The notes beneath the pieces were generated by a model. The model did no database searches and was not told the origin of the DNA. It worked only from the letters and a program-made list of their open reading frames with translations. The translations under genes and the position numbers were made by a program. From HGM04593 sp045634085 (GTDB lineage: Bacteria > Bacteroidota > Bacteroidia > Bacteroidales > Bacteroidaceae), in contig JAZQZM010000099.1 of assembly GCA_045634085.1 (NCBI GenBank), forward strand, positions 16,670 through 80,669: a DNA stretch of 64,000 nt, written 5' to 3'. Positions 9,934 to 20,200 of the stretch are shown here, piece by piece (position 1 is the first letter of the stretch; each line of letters opens with the position of its first letter).

Positions 9934-9942
9934 GCGAAGATA
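9934..9942 (-). promoter_or_regulatory. Candidate -7 box for the galactosidase-rluA pair
   Basis: On the minus strand this reads TATCTTCGC, one base from the Bacteroidetes -7 consensus TAnnTTTGC, about 18 bases upstream of the ATG. The same variant occurs upstream of the S41 protease gene (31759). No clear -33 box was found. Confidence 0.45.
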
Positions 9943-10087
9943 GGACAATTTTGTATAAAATTGGCAGATTTCAACGAAAAACTGCCAATTATCACATTTG
10001 GCCACACTTTGGCATGCATTTTGCTTTTCTATTGATAAATGGCGAGTTTTTTCGCTATTTAATAATAGGAAATATGTATTTTATCAC

Positions 10088-10096
10088 TAACTTTGC
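10088..10096 (+). promoter_or_regulatory. -7 box of the secA promoter
   Basis: TAACTTTGC, an exact TAnnTTTGC match, 31 bases before the secA ATG. The upstream region is AT-rich but the -33 element is not obvious. Confidence 0.6.
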
Positions 10097-10127
10097 ATTC
10101 TAATGCGAAAATAAAAATAGACAATAT

Positions 10128-13100
10128 ATGGGATTTAATGATTTTTTAGTCAAGATTTTCGGCAATAAGTCAAGCCGAGACATACGCGAGATACAGCCAT
10201 GGGTAGACAAGGTGAAGGCCGTTTATCCCAAATTCTCAGCGATGAGCAATGACGAGCTGCGTGCGGCATCGGCCGAGCTCAAGGCAAGAATCCAGGGCAG
10301 CGTTGCCGACAGACGTGCAAAAATTGCCGAGTTGAAGGCAAGCATTGAAGAGACCGACATTGAGGAGAGAGAACCTATCTTCAGCAAGATTGACAAGCTG
10401 GAGAACGAGATTCTCGAGACTCTTGACAAGGCTCTCGACGAGGCACTGCCCGAAGCTTTCGCAATTGTAAAGGACACAGCCCGCCGCCTTGCCGAGAACG
10501 AGACTCTGGTTGTGACAGCAAATGACTTCGACCGCGAACTGGCTGCGAAGTTCGACTTCGTTACAATAGACGGCGACAACGCGATATACAAGAACCATTG
10601 GCAGGCAGGTGGTAACGAGATTGTGTGGAACATGGTACACTACGACGTACAGCTGTTCGGCGGCGTGGTACTCCACAGAAAGACTGACGCCAAGAACCTG
10701 GGTTACATTGCCGAGATGGCAACCGGTGAGGGTAAGACCCTTGTTGCTACACTGCCGGTATTCCTCAATGCGCTTACAGGCAACGGCGTCCACGTGGTAA
10801 CCGTGAACGACTACCTCGCCAAGCGAGACTCGGAGTGGATGGGACCTCTCTACATGTTCCACGGCCTCAGCGTTGACTGTATCGACAAGCGCCAGCCAAG
10901 TTCCGAGGCGCGCCGCAATGCATACAACGCCGACATTACATTCGGTACAAACAACGAGTTCGGTTTCGACTATCTGCGCGACAACATGGTTTCACAGCCG
11001 AGCCAGAAGGTACAGCGCGGACATGTATACGCAATTGTCGACGAGGCCGACTCGGTTCTCATTGACGACGCACGTACACCACTCATCATCTCAGGAACCA
11101 TCGACCGCAACGAGGACCAGATGTTCGAGGAGTACCGCCCATTGGTTGAACGTCTTGTAGAGGCTCAGAAAAAACTGGCCACACAGTTGCTTGCCGAGGC
11201 ACGCGAGAAGATATATTCAAGCAACAAGGAGGAGGTAAACGACGGTTACCTTGCACTGTTCCGCAGCCACAAGGCACTACCTAAAAACAAGCCCCTCATC
11301 AAGCTGCTCAGCGAGCCAGGTGTAAAGACCGGCTTGCTCAAGACCGAGGAGGTATACATCGAGATGAACAACAAGCGCATGCCCGAGGCTATCGAGCCAC
11401 TCTACTTTGTCATTGAAGAGAAGATGAACAGCGTAGACCTCACCGACAAGGGCGTGGAGTTGATGTCAGGTTACACATCGGACCCCAACTTCTTCGTTCT
11501 CCCCGACATTGCCACAGAACTGTCGAACCTTGAGGGCGACACCACAATCACCGACGAGGAGAAGGCAAGGAAAAAGGAGGAGATGCTAAACGAATACTCA
11601 ATAAAGTCGGAACGCGTACACACTATAAACCAGTTGCTCAAGGCATACACCATGTTCGAACGCGACGTCGAGTACGTCGTTACTGAGGACGGCCAGGTAA
11701 AGATTGTCGATGAGCAGACAGGCCGTATCATGGAGGGCCGCCGTTACTCCGACGGTCTACACCAGGCTATTGAGGCCAAGGAACGTGTAAGAGTGGAGGC
11801 CGCATCACAGACATGTGCGACCATCACCTTGCAGAACTACTTCCGCATGTACCACAAGCTTGCCGGAATGACCGGTACCGCAGAGACTGAGGCTGGCGAG
11901 TTCTGGAACATCTACAAACTGGATGTAGTGGTTATCCCCACCAACCGCAAGATTAAGCGCAAGGACATGAACGACCGCATCTACAGGACAAAGCGCGAGA
12001 AGTATAACGCGGTAATCGAGGAGATTGAGAGACTTGTAAAGGAGGGACGCCCTGTGCTCGTGGGTACGACTTCGGTCGAGATTTCGGAACTCTTGAGCCG
12101 CCTGCTCACAATACGCAAGATTCCACATGACGTACTCAATGCCAAGCAACACCAGAAGGAGGCGGGAATCGTTGCCAAGGCCGGCCTTCCGGGAACAGTA
12201 ACCATTGCCACAAACATGGCAGGACGTGGTACCGACATCAAACTCAGCAAGGAAGTCTGCGATAACGGCGGTCTTGCAATTATTGGTACCGAACGCCACG
12301 AATCGCGTCGTGTAGACCGCCAGTTGCGCGGACGTGCGGGACGTCAGGGAGACCAAGGTTCTTCAGTATTCTTCGTATCACTCGAGGACAACCTCATGCG
12401 CCTGTTCGGTTCGGACAGAATTGCAAAGACCCTAGACCGTCTTGGCTTCAAGGAGGGCGAAATGATTGAGCACAGCATGATTTCAAGTTCAATAGAGAAC
12501 GCGCAGAAGAAGGTTGAGGAGAACAACTTCGGTATCCGTAAGCGCCTTATTGAGTACGACGATGTCATGAATAAGCAGCGTACTGCAATCTACACCCGAC
12601 GCAACCACGCCCTCACCGGCGAACGTCTGGGCATGGATATCGCAAACATCATTGAAGAGTGCTGCTACAACATCGTTGAGAACTTCCTCTACAATGACGC
12701 GAAGCTGGAGATGCTCAGACTGTTGGCAACCGAGTTGCCTCTTAGCGAAACAGAGTTCGAGAAGAAGAAAACAGACGAAAAGGCACAGATATGCTTCAAA
12801 GCAGCAATGGCAAACTTCAAGCAGCGCACAGAGAACATGGCAGCAATGGCATTGCCATTCTTTGAAATGCTCTACAAGAACCGCCCTGAGACTCATGACA
12901 AGAACGTATACGTGCCTATCACTGACGGCCGCAACAGATACGACATTCCTGTAAATGTAAAACTGGCATATGAGTCCAACGGCAAGGAGATTATCAAGAG
13001 CTTTGAAAAGGCCATCATGCTCCACATCATTGATAAGGAGTGGATAAAGAACCTGCGAGACCTTGATGAGTTGAAGCACTCTGTCCAGAATGCAAGCTAC

Positions 13101-13457
13101 GAGCAGAAGGACCCGATGCTCATCTTCAAGATTGAGGCCGTTACACTCTTCAACAACATGATAAGCAGAGTAAACGAGAAGGCCATAATATCTCTCACAC
13201 GCTGCCAGCTTGCAATACAGCAGCAGCCCGAGAACGTTGCCGTTGCGCCGGAGCAGAACGTAGGCAGACCCAAGCAGCAGTACAACGAGACAAAAGTAGA
13301 CCTCAATGATACAGGGATGCAGCAGGCCGCACAGCGCGATACACGCGAGAATGCAAAACGCGAGCCAATCCGCGCCAACAAGACAGTAGGACGTAACGAC
13401 CCATGTCCCTGCGGCAGCGGAAAGAAATACAAGAACTGCTGCGGAAAGAATGTTTAA
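10128..13457 (+). CDS. secA: Protein translocase ATPase SecA
   Basis: Motor ATPase that drives unfolded preproteins through SecYEG. At 1109 residues it has the Bacteroidetes length, with a charged helical insertion at about 55-115. Visible motifs are Walker A MATGEGKTL (about 198-205), the DEAD box VDEADSVLID (Asp305 onwards), the helicase-type motifs TNMAGRGTDI and RQLRGRAGRQGD, and a C-terminal zinc-binding tail CPCGSGKKYKNCC used for SecB or membrane contact. The ATG at 10128 begins the standard MGFNDF N-terminus. The last codons are followed after 23 bases by the next gene, so a bicistronic transcript is likely. No irregularities were seen. Confidence 0.98.
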   Translation: MGFNDFLVKIFGNKSSRDIREIQPWVDKVKAVYPKFSAMSNDELRAASAELKARIQGSVADRRAKIAELKASIEETDIEEREPIFSKIDKLENEILETLDKALDEALPEAFAIVKDTARRLAENETLVVTANDFDRELAAKFDFVTIDGDNAIYKNHWQAGGNEIVWNMVHYDVQLFGGVVLHRKTDAKNLGYIAEMATGEGKTLVATLPVFLNALTGNGVHVVTVNDYLAKRDSEWMGPLYMFHGLSVDCIDKRQPSSEARRNAYNADITFGTNNEFGFDYLRDNMVSQPSQKVQRGHVYAIVDEADSVLIDDARTPLIISGTIDRNEDQMFEEYRPLVERLVEAQKKLATQLLAEAREKIYSSNKEEVNDGYLALFRSHKALPKNKPLIKLLSEPGVKTGLLKTEEVYIEMNNKRMPEAIEPLYFVIEEKMNSVDLTDKGVELMSGYTSDPNFFVLPDIATELSNLEGDTTITDEEKARKKEEMLNEYSIKSERVHTINQLLKAYTMFERDVEYVVTEDGQVKIVDEQTGRIMEGRRYSDGLHQAIEAKERVRVEAASQTCATITLQNYFRMYHKLAGMTGTAETEAGEFWNIYKLDVVVIPTNRKIKRKDMNDRIYRTKREKYNAVIEEIERLVKEGRPVLVGTTSVEISELLSRLLTIRKIPHDVLNAKQHQKEAGIVAKAGLPGTVTIATNMAGRGTDIKLSKEVCDNGGLAIIGTERHESRRVDRQLRGRAGRQGDQGSSVFFVSLEDNLMRLFGSDRIAKTLDRLGFKEGEMIEHSMISSSIENAQKKVEENNFGIRKRLIEYDDVMNKQRTAIYTRRNHALTGERLGMDIANIIEECCYNIVENFLYNDAKLEMLRLLATELPLSETEFEKKKTDEKAQICFKAAMANFKQRTENMAAMALPFFEMLYKNRPETHDKNVYVPITDGRNRYDIPVNVKLAYESNGKEIIKSFEKAIMLHIIDKEWIKNLRDLDELKHSVQNASYEQKDPMLIFKIEAVTLFNNMISRVNEKAIISLTRCQLAIQQQPENVAVAPEQNVGRPKQQYNETKVDLNDTGMQQAAQRDTRENAKREPIRANKTVGRNDPCPCGSGKKYKNCCGKNV

Positions 13458-13480
13458 GTAATAACAAAAACATCAGCAAT

Positions 13481-13915
13481 ATGTCACTTAGCAGAGAAAC
13501 ACAGAAGAAACTGCAGGAGGCCATTGAAAAGATGACCTTGAATTTTGTAACTGCAGAAGAGACAAAGGTAACAGACTTCCACGTTCATGTAAACGGCGAG
13601 AACAACGAACTCACCATCACCGATGATGACAACAGCACACTCGCGCGTGTACATATTATAGACTGGGATGGTGCAGAGAACGAAGAGAGTGCCGAGAAAG
13701 AGCTCCGCAGCCTGTTGACAAAGATGCATGAAAAAGGCAGTTTTGACAACATGAACATTGCAAAGCCCTACTCTTTTATCCTTAGCGACGATGACGACCA
13801 GGATATCGTAGACCTGCTGATTGTCGACGACGACACGCTTATCCTCAGCGAGGACCTGCTCGAAGGATTCGACGAAGAGATGAACGAATTCCTGAAGAAA
13901 CTGCTCGAAGAGTGA
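13481..13915 (+). CDS. Small acidic protein of unknown function, downstream of secA
   Basis: A 144-residue, strongly acidic cytoplasmic protein without signal peptide or membrane segment. The N-terminal half has a mixed alpha/beta pattern; the C-terminal half is rich in Asp and Glu (LSDDDDQDIVDLLIVDDD and a final helix). I do not recognise the family. A longer in-frame reading from 13403 exists but would run through the end of secA; the ATG at 13481 gives a normal-looking N-terminus and clears the upstream gene, so I prefer it. Co-transcription with secA and a strong terminator straight after it make it the last gene of this operon. Confidence 0.75.
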   Translation: MSLSRETQKKLQEAIEKMTLNFVTAEETKVTDFHVHVNGENNELTITDDDNSTLARVHIIDWDGAENEESAEKELRSLLTKMHEKGSFDNMNIAKPYSFILSDDDDQDIVDLLIVDDDTLILSEDLLEGFDEEMNEFLKKLLEE

Positions 13916-13934
13916 CATTAGACACAACTTTACC

Positions 13935-13968
13935 AGAACGATGCACAGACGGGCATCGTTCTTTTTTT
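13935..13968 (+). terminator. Rho-independent terminator of the secA operon
   Basis: A perfect 10-bp stem AGAACGATGC / GCATCGTTCT with an eight-base loop, followed by seven T residues. Confidence 0.9.
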
Positions 13969-14084
13969 GCTACAAGAAAAACTGCCAAAGTCAATTTAAT
14001 GCCTTAATATTCCATTATCAACGCCCGACTCTACCTGCAAATACTAAAAAAAATTAATAATGAAATTTTTCCGCAATTTATAAT

Positions 14085-14112
14085 GAAAACTTTTTTGCTG
14101 CAAAAAGTTTTC
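14085..14112. promoter_or_regulatory. Palindromic operator candidate for the TetR regulator
   Basis: GAAAACTTTTT and AAAAAGTTTTC form an exact 11-bp inverted repeat around TGCTGC. It covers the -33 box and spacer of the promoter driving the tetR-efflux operon, the usual position for TetR autorepression. Assignment to this regulator is inferred from position. Confidence 0.6.
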
Positions 14113-14125
14113 GCAGTATCTTTGC
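14094..14125 (+). promoter_or_regulatory. Promoter of the tetR-RND efflux operon
   Basis: -33 box TTTG at 14094-14097 and -7 box TATCTTTGC at 14117-14125, 19 bases apart. The ATG of the regulator lies only 7 bases after the -7 box, so the transcript would be leaderless or nearly so. Confidence 0.7.
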
Positions 14126-14132
14126 AAACGGA

Positions 14133-14792
14133 ATGGAATACACAAGAACAAAAGAAGAACATACAAAGGAAGATGTGCACAACTTGATTACCGAGAAGGC
14201 ACTTGAGTTATTTGCCGAAAGGGGAATCAAGGATGTAAAGATGGATGACATAGCATCGGCACTCTCCATATCGAAACGCACAATCTATGAGCATTTCGCC
14301 GACAAGGAGCAACTATTGCTCAAAGCCTTGAAACTGCAGAACAACAGAATGCGCGATGAAGCAAAGGAGAGGATACGCAAGGCCGAACATGTGCTTGACA
14401 TAATCCTCACGTTATACACACTCTATTTCCAGAGCCTGAAAAAGATAAACACGAAGTTCTTCAAGGAACTGGATCGCTACCCCGACATCTGCAAGCGCAA
14501 CAAGGAGAGGAACCACAAGAACGACCACCAGTTCCTTGCATGGATGGAGATGGGACGCAAACAGGGCATGTTCCGCGAGGATGCCAACTTCGACGTCCTG
14601 CTTTACATACTGCGCCATGGTCTTCAGACAATCTTCACGGCAAACATGAAGGACGAGAGCAACGAACTGAACAGATATACTCCGGACGAATTGGGACGGA
14701 CACTGATACTTTTCTACCTGAGAGGTATTTCCACCCCACGCGGACAGCAGATTATTGAAGAGTATCTTGAAAAAAACAGAATAACAAAATAA
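14133..14792 (+). CDS. TetR/AcrR-family transcriptional regulator
   Basis: A 219-residue one-component repressor. The N-terminal helix-turn-helix (about 15-62) shows the family pattern ITEKALELFAERGIKDVKMD followed by IASALSISKRTIYEHFADKE; the rest is a helical ligand-binding and dimerisation domain. The next Met in frame falls inside the helix-turn-helix, so the start at 14133 is the only sensible one although no ribosome-binding site precedes it. It is separated by five bases from the outer-membrane channel gene and shares its operon with the whole efflux pump, so it probably represses the pump and itself through the palindrome just upstream. The inducing ligand is unknown. Confidence 0.9.
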   Translation: MEYTRTKEEHTKEDVHNLITEKALELFAERGIKDVKMDDIASALSISKRTIYEHFADKEQLLLKALKLQNNRMRDEAKERIRKAEHVLDIILTLYTLYFQSLKKINTKFFKELDRYPDICKRNKERNHKNDHQFLAWMEMGRKQGMFREDANFDVLLYILRHGLQTIFTANMKDESNELNRYTPDELGRTLILFYLRGISTPRGQQIIEEYLEKNRITK

Positions 14793-14797
14793 TACAG

Positions 14798-16123
14798 ATG
14801 ATTATGAACCTGAAAATGAGACTGAAAACAGTGATGGCACTGCTGACACTATTTGCACTCACAGCAAATGCGCAGGAGACCACACCTACAATGCACCTTA
14901 CTCTCGACAAGGCGATTGAACTGGCATTGGACGAGAACCCTACAATCAAGGTTGCAGAAAAAGAAATTGAGCTGAAAGAGGTATCAAAGACAGAAGCATG
15001 GCAGAACCTGCTGCCGACTGTTTCACTCGACGGAACTGTAACATACAACATCAAGGTGGCAGAAATCAAGACCAGCATGGGTAGTTTCAAAATGGGTATG
15101 GACGACTCAAACACCTGGAACGGCGCATTGCAGGTAGCTTTGCCGTTGTATGCACCGGCTGTATACCAGACAATGAACCTTACGAAGAGTGACCTCGAAC
15201 TAGCTGTCGAGAAGAGCCGCGGTTCAAAGATTGACCTTGTAAACCAGGTTACAAAGGCCTATTACCAGCTAATGCTCGCACAGGATTCATACAACGTACT
15301 CAACGAGAACTACAAGCTTGCCGAGACAAACTTCAACATCGTGAACGCGATGTACGAGCAGGGACGGGTAAGCGAATATGACAAGATAAGCGCCGAGGTG
15401 CAGAAGAACAGTGCATGGCCATCGGTAATCAGCGGAAAGAACGCTGTCGAGATTGCCAAGCTGCAGCTGAAGGTCCTCATGGGCATCACTGCCGACATCA
15501 ACATCGTAATCGACGACAACCTCAAGAATCACGAGGGCGAGATGAAGATGGCGACCAGCAAGGAAATAGACCTCTCAAACAACTCTACCCTGCGCCAGAT
15601 TGACATGCAGGGCGAGCTGCTAAGCAAACAACGCAAGCTCCTGAAGACATCATACCATCCCACATTGGCACTCGTAGGCAGTTACCAGTACCAGTCTATG
15701 TCGAACACCAACTGGGAGGTATTCAACTATAACTGGAGCAACGCTTCATCACTCACACTCTCATTGAGTATCCCCATCTTCAAGGCAAGCAACCAGACCA
15801 AGCTGAAGAGCAACAAGATACAGCAGTACCAGCTTGCCGAAACAAGAATAAACACAGAACGCATGCTCAGCATGCAGGCACAGAGTTACATGGACAACAT
15901 GACAAAGAGTGCCGAGCAGCTCGAGAGCAACAAGACTGCGGTAGAGCTTGCAAAGAAGGGACTCGAAATCAGCCAGAAGCGCTACGATGTGGGCAAGGGC
16001 ACAATCCTTGAACTCACCAACTCACAGGTATCGCTTACAAACGTGAAGCTGTCATACAACAACACAATCTATGACTACCTGGTTGCAAAATCAGAACTGA
16101 ACACAGTATTAGGTAAAGAATAA
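14798..16123 (+). CDS. TolC-like outer-membrane efflux channel
   Basis: Outer-membrane exit duct of a tripartite RND pump. The 441-residue protein has a signal peptide ending ANAQ and two long outer-membrane-efflux-protein repeats rich in heptad-like helices, with the usual LTLDKAIELALDENP opening and a YDVGKGTILELTNSQ motif in the second repeat. Three in-frame ATGs lie close together (14798, 14804, 14816); any gives a functional signal peptide. It is followed after 18 bases by the adaptor gene. Substrates cannot be predicted. Confidence 0.92.
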   Translation: MIMNLKMRLKTVMALLTLFALTANAQETTPTMHLTLDKAIELALDENPTIKVAEKEIELKEVSKTEAWQNLLPTVSLDGTVTYNIKVAEIKTSMGSFKMGMDDSNTWNGALQVALPLYAPAVYQTMNLTKSDLELAVEKSRGSKIDLVNQVTKAYYQLMLAQDSYNVLNENYKLAETNFNIVNAMYEQGRVSEYDKISAEVQKNSAWPSVISGKNAVEIAKLQLKVLMGITADINIVIDDNLKNHEGEMKMATSKEIDLSNNSTLRQIDMQGELLSKQRKLLKTSYHPTLALVGSYQYQSMSNTNWEVFNYNWSNASSLTLSLSIPIFKASNQTKLKSNKIQQYQLAETRINTERMLSMQAQSYMDNMTKSAEQLESNKTAVELAKKGLEISQKRYDVGKGTILELTNSQVSLTNVKLSYNNTIYDYLVAKSELNTVLGKE

Positions 16124-16141
16124 TAAAAACAACATAGACTT

Positions 16142-17167
16142 ATGAAAAAGAATCTGACAATCATCGCAATGCTTGCAACAGCACTCATCTGCTCATGCGG
16201 CAGCTCAGAGAGCAACAATGATGCAGCAGAAGCGGCAAACACACAGACCGAAAAGGCAAAAGTAAAGATTGCAAACGTAACAACAGAAGAGGTTTCACAG
16301 TACGAGACATACTCTACAACTGTTGAGGCAAAGGTCAAGAACAACATTATCCCTAACTCACCTTTGCGCATTGAGAAAATCCTTGTTGAGGTTGGTGACT
16401 ATGTAAAGAAGGGTCAGATGCTGGTTCAGCTCGATGCAAGCAACCTCGACCAGCTTAAGCTGCAGGTAGAGAACCAGGAAATCGACTTCAAGCGTGTAGA
16501 GGCACTCTACAAGATAGGCGGTGCATCAAAGGCTGAGTACGACAATGCTAAGACACAGCTCGAGGTAAACAAGAAGAGCCTTATGAGCCGTCTTGAGAAC
16601 ACAATCCTCGTAAGCCCCATTGAGGGTGTAGTCTCTGCACGCAACTATGACAACGGCGACATGTACGGTGGCCAGCCAATTCTTGTTGTTGAGCAGATTT
16701 CACCCGTTAAGCTGAAAATCAACGTCAACGAGTCACACTATGCAAAGACGCACAAGAACCTTGACGTGAAGTTGAACTTCCAGACATACGGCGACGAGGA
16801 GTTCAAGGGCAACGTTGATATCATCTACCCAACTATAAACACCTCTACACACACATTCCCTGTAGAGATTTCTGTTGAGAACAAGGACACACGTGTACGT
16901 CCGGGCATGTTCGGCAAGGTAACAGTAAACTTCGGTACACAGACACGCGTAGTGGTACCCGACCAGGCTGTTGTAAAACAGGCCGGCAGCGGAAACTACT
17001 ATGTATTCACATATGCCGACGGCAAGGTAAAGCGCAACAATGTTGAGCTTGGCCAGCGCATGGGCGACCGTTATGAGCTTCTTTCAGGTATCGAGAGTGG
17101 CAGCAACGTTGTCATTGCAGGACACACAAACCTGGTTGACGGAACCGAGGTTGAAGTGATTGAATAA
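16142..17167 (+). CDS. RND efflux periplasmic adaptor (membrane fusion protein), lipoprotein
   Basis: Links the inner-membrane pump to the outer-membrane channel. The 341-residue protein carries a lipoprotein signal (lipobox ICSC, residues 16-19), a lipoyl/biotinyl-like half-motif (VEVGDYVKKGQMLVQLD, about 81-97), a short helical hairpin (about 100-150), the second lipoyl half and a beta-barrel plus membrane-proximal domain (RVRPGMFGKV). These are hallmarks of the AcrA/HlyD family. It lies between the channel and pump genes in the same operon, with 36 bases to the pump gene. Confidence 0.93.
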   Translation: MKKNLTIIAMLATALICSCGSSESNNDAAEAANTQTEKAKVKIANVTTEEVSQYETYSTTVEAKVKNNIIPNSPLRIEKILVEVGDYVKKGQMLVQLDASNLDQLKLQVENQEIDFKRVEALYKIGGASKAEYDNAKTQLEVNKKSLMSRLENTILVSPIEGVVSARNYDNGDMYGGQPILVVEQISPVKLKINVNESHYAKTHKNLDVKLNFQTYGDEEFKGNVDIIYPTINTSTHTFPVEISVENKDTRVRPGMFGKVTVNFGTQTRVVVPDQAVVKQAGSGNYYVFTYADGKVKRNNVELGQRMGDRYELLSGIESGSNVVIAGHTNLVDGTEVEVIE

Positions 17168-17203
17168 TATCATAGAACAGAAACAGAATAAAACAATAGC
17201 AAT

Positions 17204-20200
17204 ATGAGTATATATGAAAGTGCTGTAAAAAAGCCAATCATGACATCGCTCTGTTTTATGGCGATTGCTCTCTTTGGACTTTTTTCGTTCTCAAAACTCC
17301 CCATCGACCTGATGCCGGATATTGAGACGAACACCATCATGGTGTTTACATATTACAATGGTGCAAGTGCCGAGGATATCGAGAATAACGTATCACGCCC
17401 ACTCGAGAACACCCTTAACTCTGTGGAGCACCTCAAGCACATCAGTTCTAACTCACGTGAGAACGTTTCCGTAATCACACTCGAGTTTGAATATGGCTAT
17501 GATATCGACGATCTTACCAACGACGTGCGCGACAAGCTCGACATGGTAGCGTCGGCACTCCCCGATGATGCCAACAACCCTATCATCTTCAAGTTCTCTA
17601 CCGACATGATTCCTATCATGATGCTTTCGGTAAAGGCCGAGGAGAGCCAGGCAGCACTCTACAAGATTCTTGACGACAACGTGGTGAACCCACTTGCACG
17701 TATTGACGGTGTGGGTACAGTATCTATCTCAGGTGCTCCAAAGCGTGAAATCAACGTCTACATGGACCCAAGCAAGATGGAGGCATACAACATTACTGTA
17801 GAGGCAGTAAGTGCAGCCATCGGTTCCGAGAACCGCAACATCCCTGGCGGTACATTCGACATCGGTAACAACACCTACGCTTTGCGTGTAGAGGGTGAAT
17901 TCAATGTACCCGAGGAGATGTACGACATTGTCGTAGGTACCGTAAACGGTGTTAACATATTCCTCAAGGACGTAGCTACTATCCACGACAATGTACAGGA
18001 ACGTGCACAGGAGACATATACCGACGGAAAGCAGGGTGCCATGATTATTGTGCAGAAGCAGACCGGAGGTAACTCTGTTGCCATTTCACAGGCTATCCGC
18101 GAGGCTCTTCCCGAACTACAGAAGCGTCTCCCCGCCGACGTGGAGATTGACATCATCGTTGACACATCGGAAAACATTCTGCAGACAGTAGATACCCTTT
18201 CGGGCACAATCATGGATGCACTTGTATTCGTTGTCATCGTGGTATTCATCTTCCTTGGACGCTGGAGAGCAACAATCATCGTTGCCATCACTATTCCGTT
18301 CTCACTTATCGCATCGTTCATCTACCTCTATGCGACAGGTGGTTCAATCAACATGATTTCTCTTTCATGTCTGAGTATCGCCATCGGTTCTGTCGTGGAC
18401 GACGCCATTGTGGTGCTTGAGAACGTGACTACACATATTGAACGTGGTTCAAGCCCACAGAATGCAGCTATCCACGGAACCAACGAGGTGGGTGTATCGG
18501 TTATGGCATCTACTCTTACAATGTTCGCCGTATTCTTCCCGCTGACAATGGTTACCGGTATGGCCGGCGTGCTCTTTAAGCAGCTCGGTTGGATGATGTG
18601 TATCATCATGCTCATCTCGCTTGTTGCGTCATTGACACTTACACCAATGATGTGTGCCAAGATGCTCAAGCTGCAGAAGAAGCAGAGCAAGCTCTTCATT
18701 CTTTTATACAAACCGATACAGAAGGTTCTTGACCTCATTGACAACGGCTATGCAGCCATCATCAACTGGGCCGTACGTCACCGTTGGACCGTGCTTGTAT
18801 GCTGCTTCGCCCTGTTCGGTCTGAGTCTGTTCTGCGCAGGTGGCATCAAGAGTGAGTTCTTCCCCTCTAACGACAGTGCGCGTGCAAGTGCAAAGATACA
18901 GATGCCTGTAGGTACACGTGTCGAGGTATCAAGAGAGGTGGCACTGAAGCTTACCAATATGTGGAAGGAACGTTATGGCGATGACATCGTTGCATGTAAC
19001 TTCACTGTAGGTCAGGCCGACGAGAGCAACACATACGCATCACTCAGCGACAACGGTTCACACATCATCAGCTTCAACTTCTCATTTGTTCCATCGGACA
19101 AGCGAGACATCACAATGGACAAGATTTGTGACCAGATGCGCCGCGACATGAAACTGTTCCCCGAAATTGCAAAGTATGACGTTACCTCGGGACAGAGTGG
19201 CATGGGCGGACAGAGTATGGCTACATTCGAAATCTACGGTTATGATTTTGCCACAACCGACATGATGGCAAAGGAACTTGCCGATTCATTGCGCAATTGC
19301 GAGTACATCACCCAGGTAAATATCAGCCGTAGCGACTACCTGCCACAATACCGTGTTGAGTTCGACCGCAAGAAACTTGCAATGCACGGCCTCAACCTCA
19401 GCACAGCGGCGACATTCATCCGCAATCGCTACAACGGTGCTTTGGCAACATACTTCCGCGAAGATGGTGACGAGTATGACGTGAAGGTACGTTACAACCC
19501 CGAATCACGCCAGACAATCGAAGACATCGAGAACATCAAGCTCCAAGGCAAGAACGGTGTCATCAGTATCAAGGAGGTCGGCAAGGTTGTAATGAACGAC
19601 ATGCCTCCTACCATCGAGCGCAAGGACCGTGAACGTATCGTGAGTGTAAACGCAGTAATGGCTGCCGGTGCAGCACTCAGCGACGGTGTAGAGTACGGAC
19701 AGAAGGTTATTGACAACATGGAAATACCTGCCGGTATCGCAATCCAGGTTGCAGGTTCCTACGAGGACCAGATGGATTCGAACCGCGACCTCGGCCAGCT
19801 CGCAATCATCATTCTTGTACTTGTATTCATTGTAATGGCATCACAGTTCGAGTCACTGACATATCCGTTCATTCTCATGTTCTCTGTGGTATTCGCACTC
19901 AGTGGTGTATTGCTCGGTCTCTTCGTTACCGGCTCTAACCTCAACATCATGTCAATGCTTGGAGGTATCATGCTCATCGGTATGGTTGTAAAGAACGGTA
20001 TCGTGCTTATTGACTACATCATGCTGTTGCGTGAACGTGGGCTCGGCATCATTGCAGCCTGCGTCGGTGCAGCCAAGAGCCGTCTTCGTCCGGTGCTCAT
20101 GACAACATGTACCACAATCCTCGGTATGGTGCCTATGGCAACCAGCCACGGTGTGGGTGCAGAGATGTGGCGTCCGCTTGGTATCGCCGTTATCGGTGGT

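Noticed and set aside
13403..13480. Longer start for the small acidic protein after secA
   Set aside because: It would overlap the conserved zinc-tail codons of secA and add a basic leader unlike the rest; the ATG at 13481 fits better.
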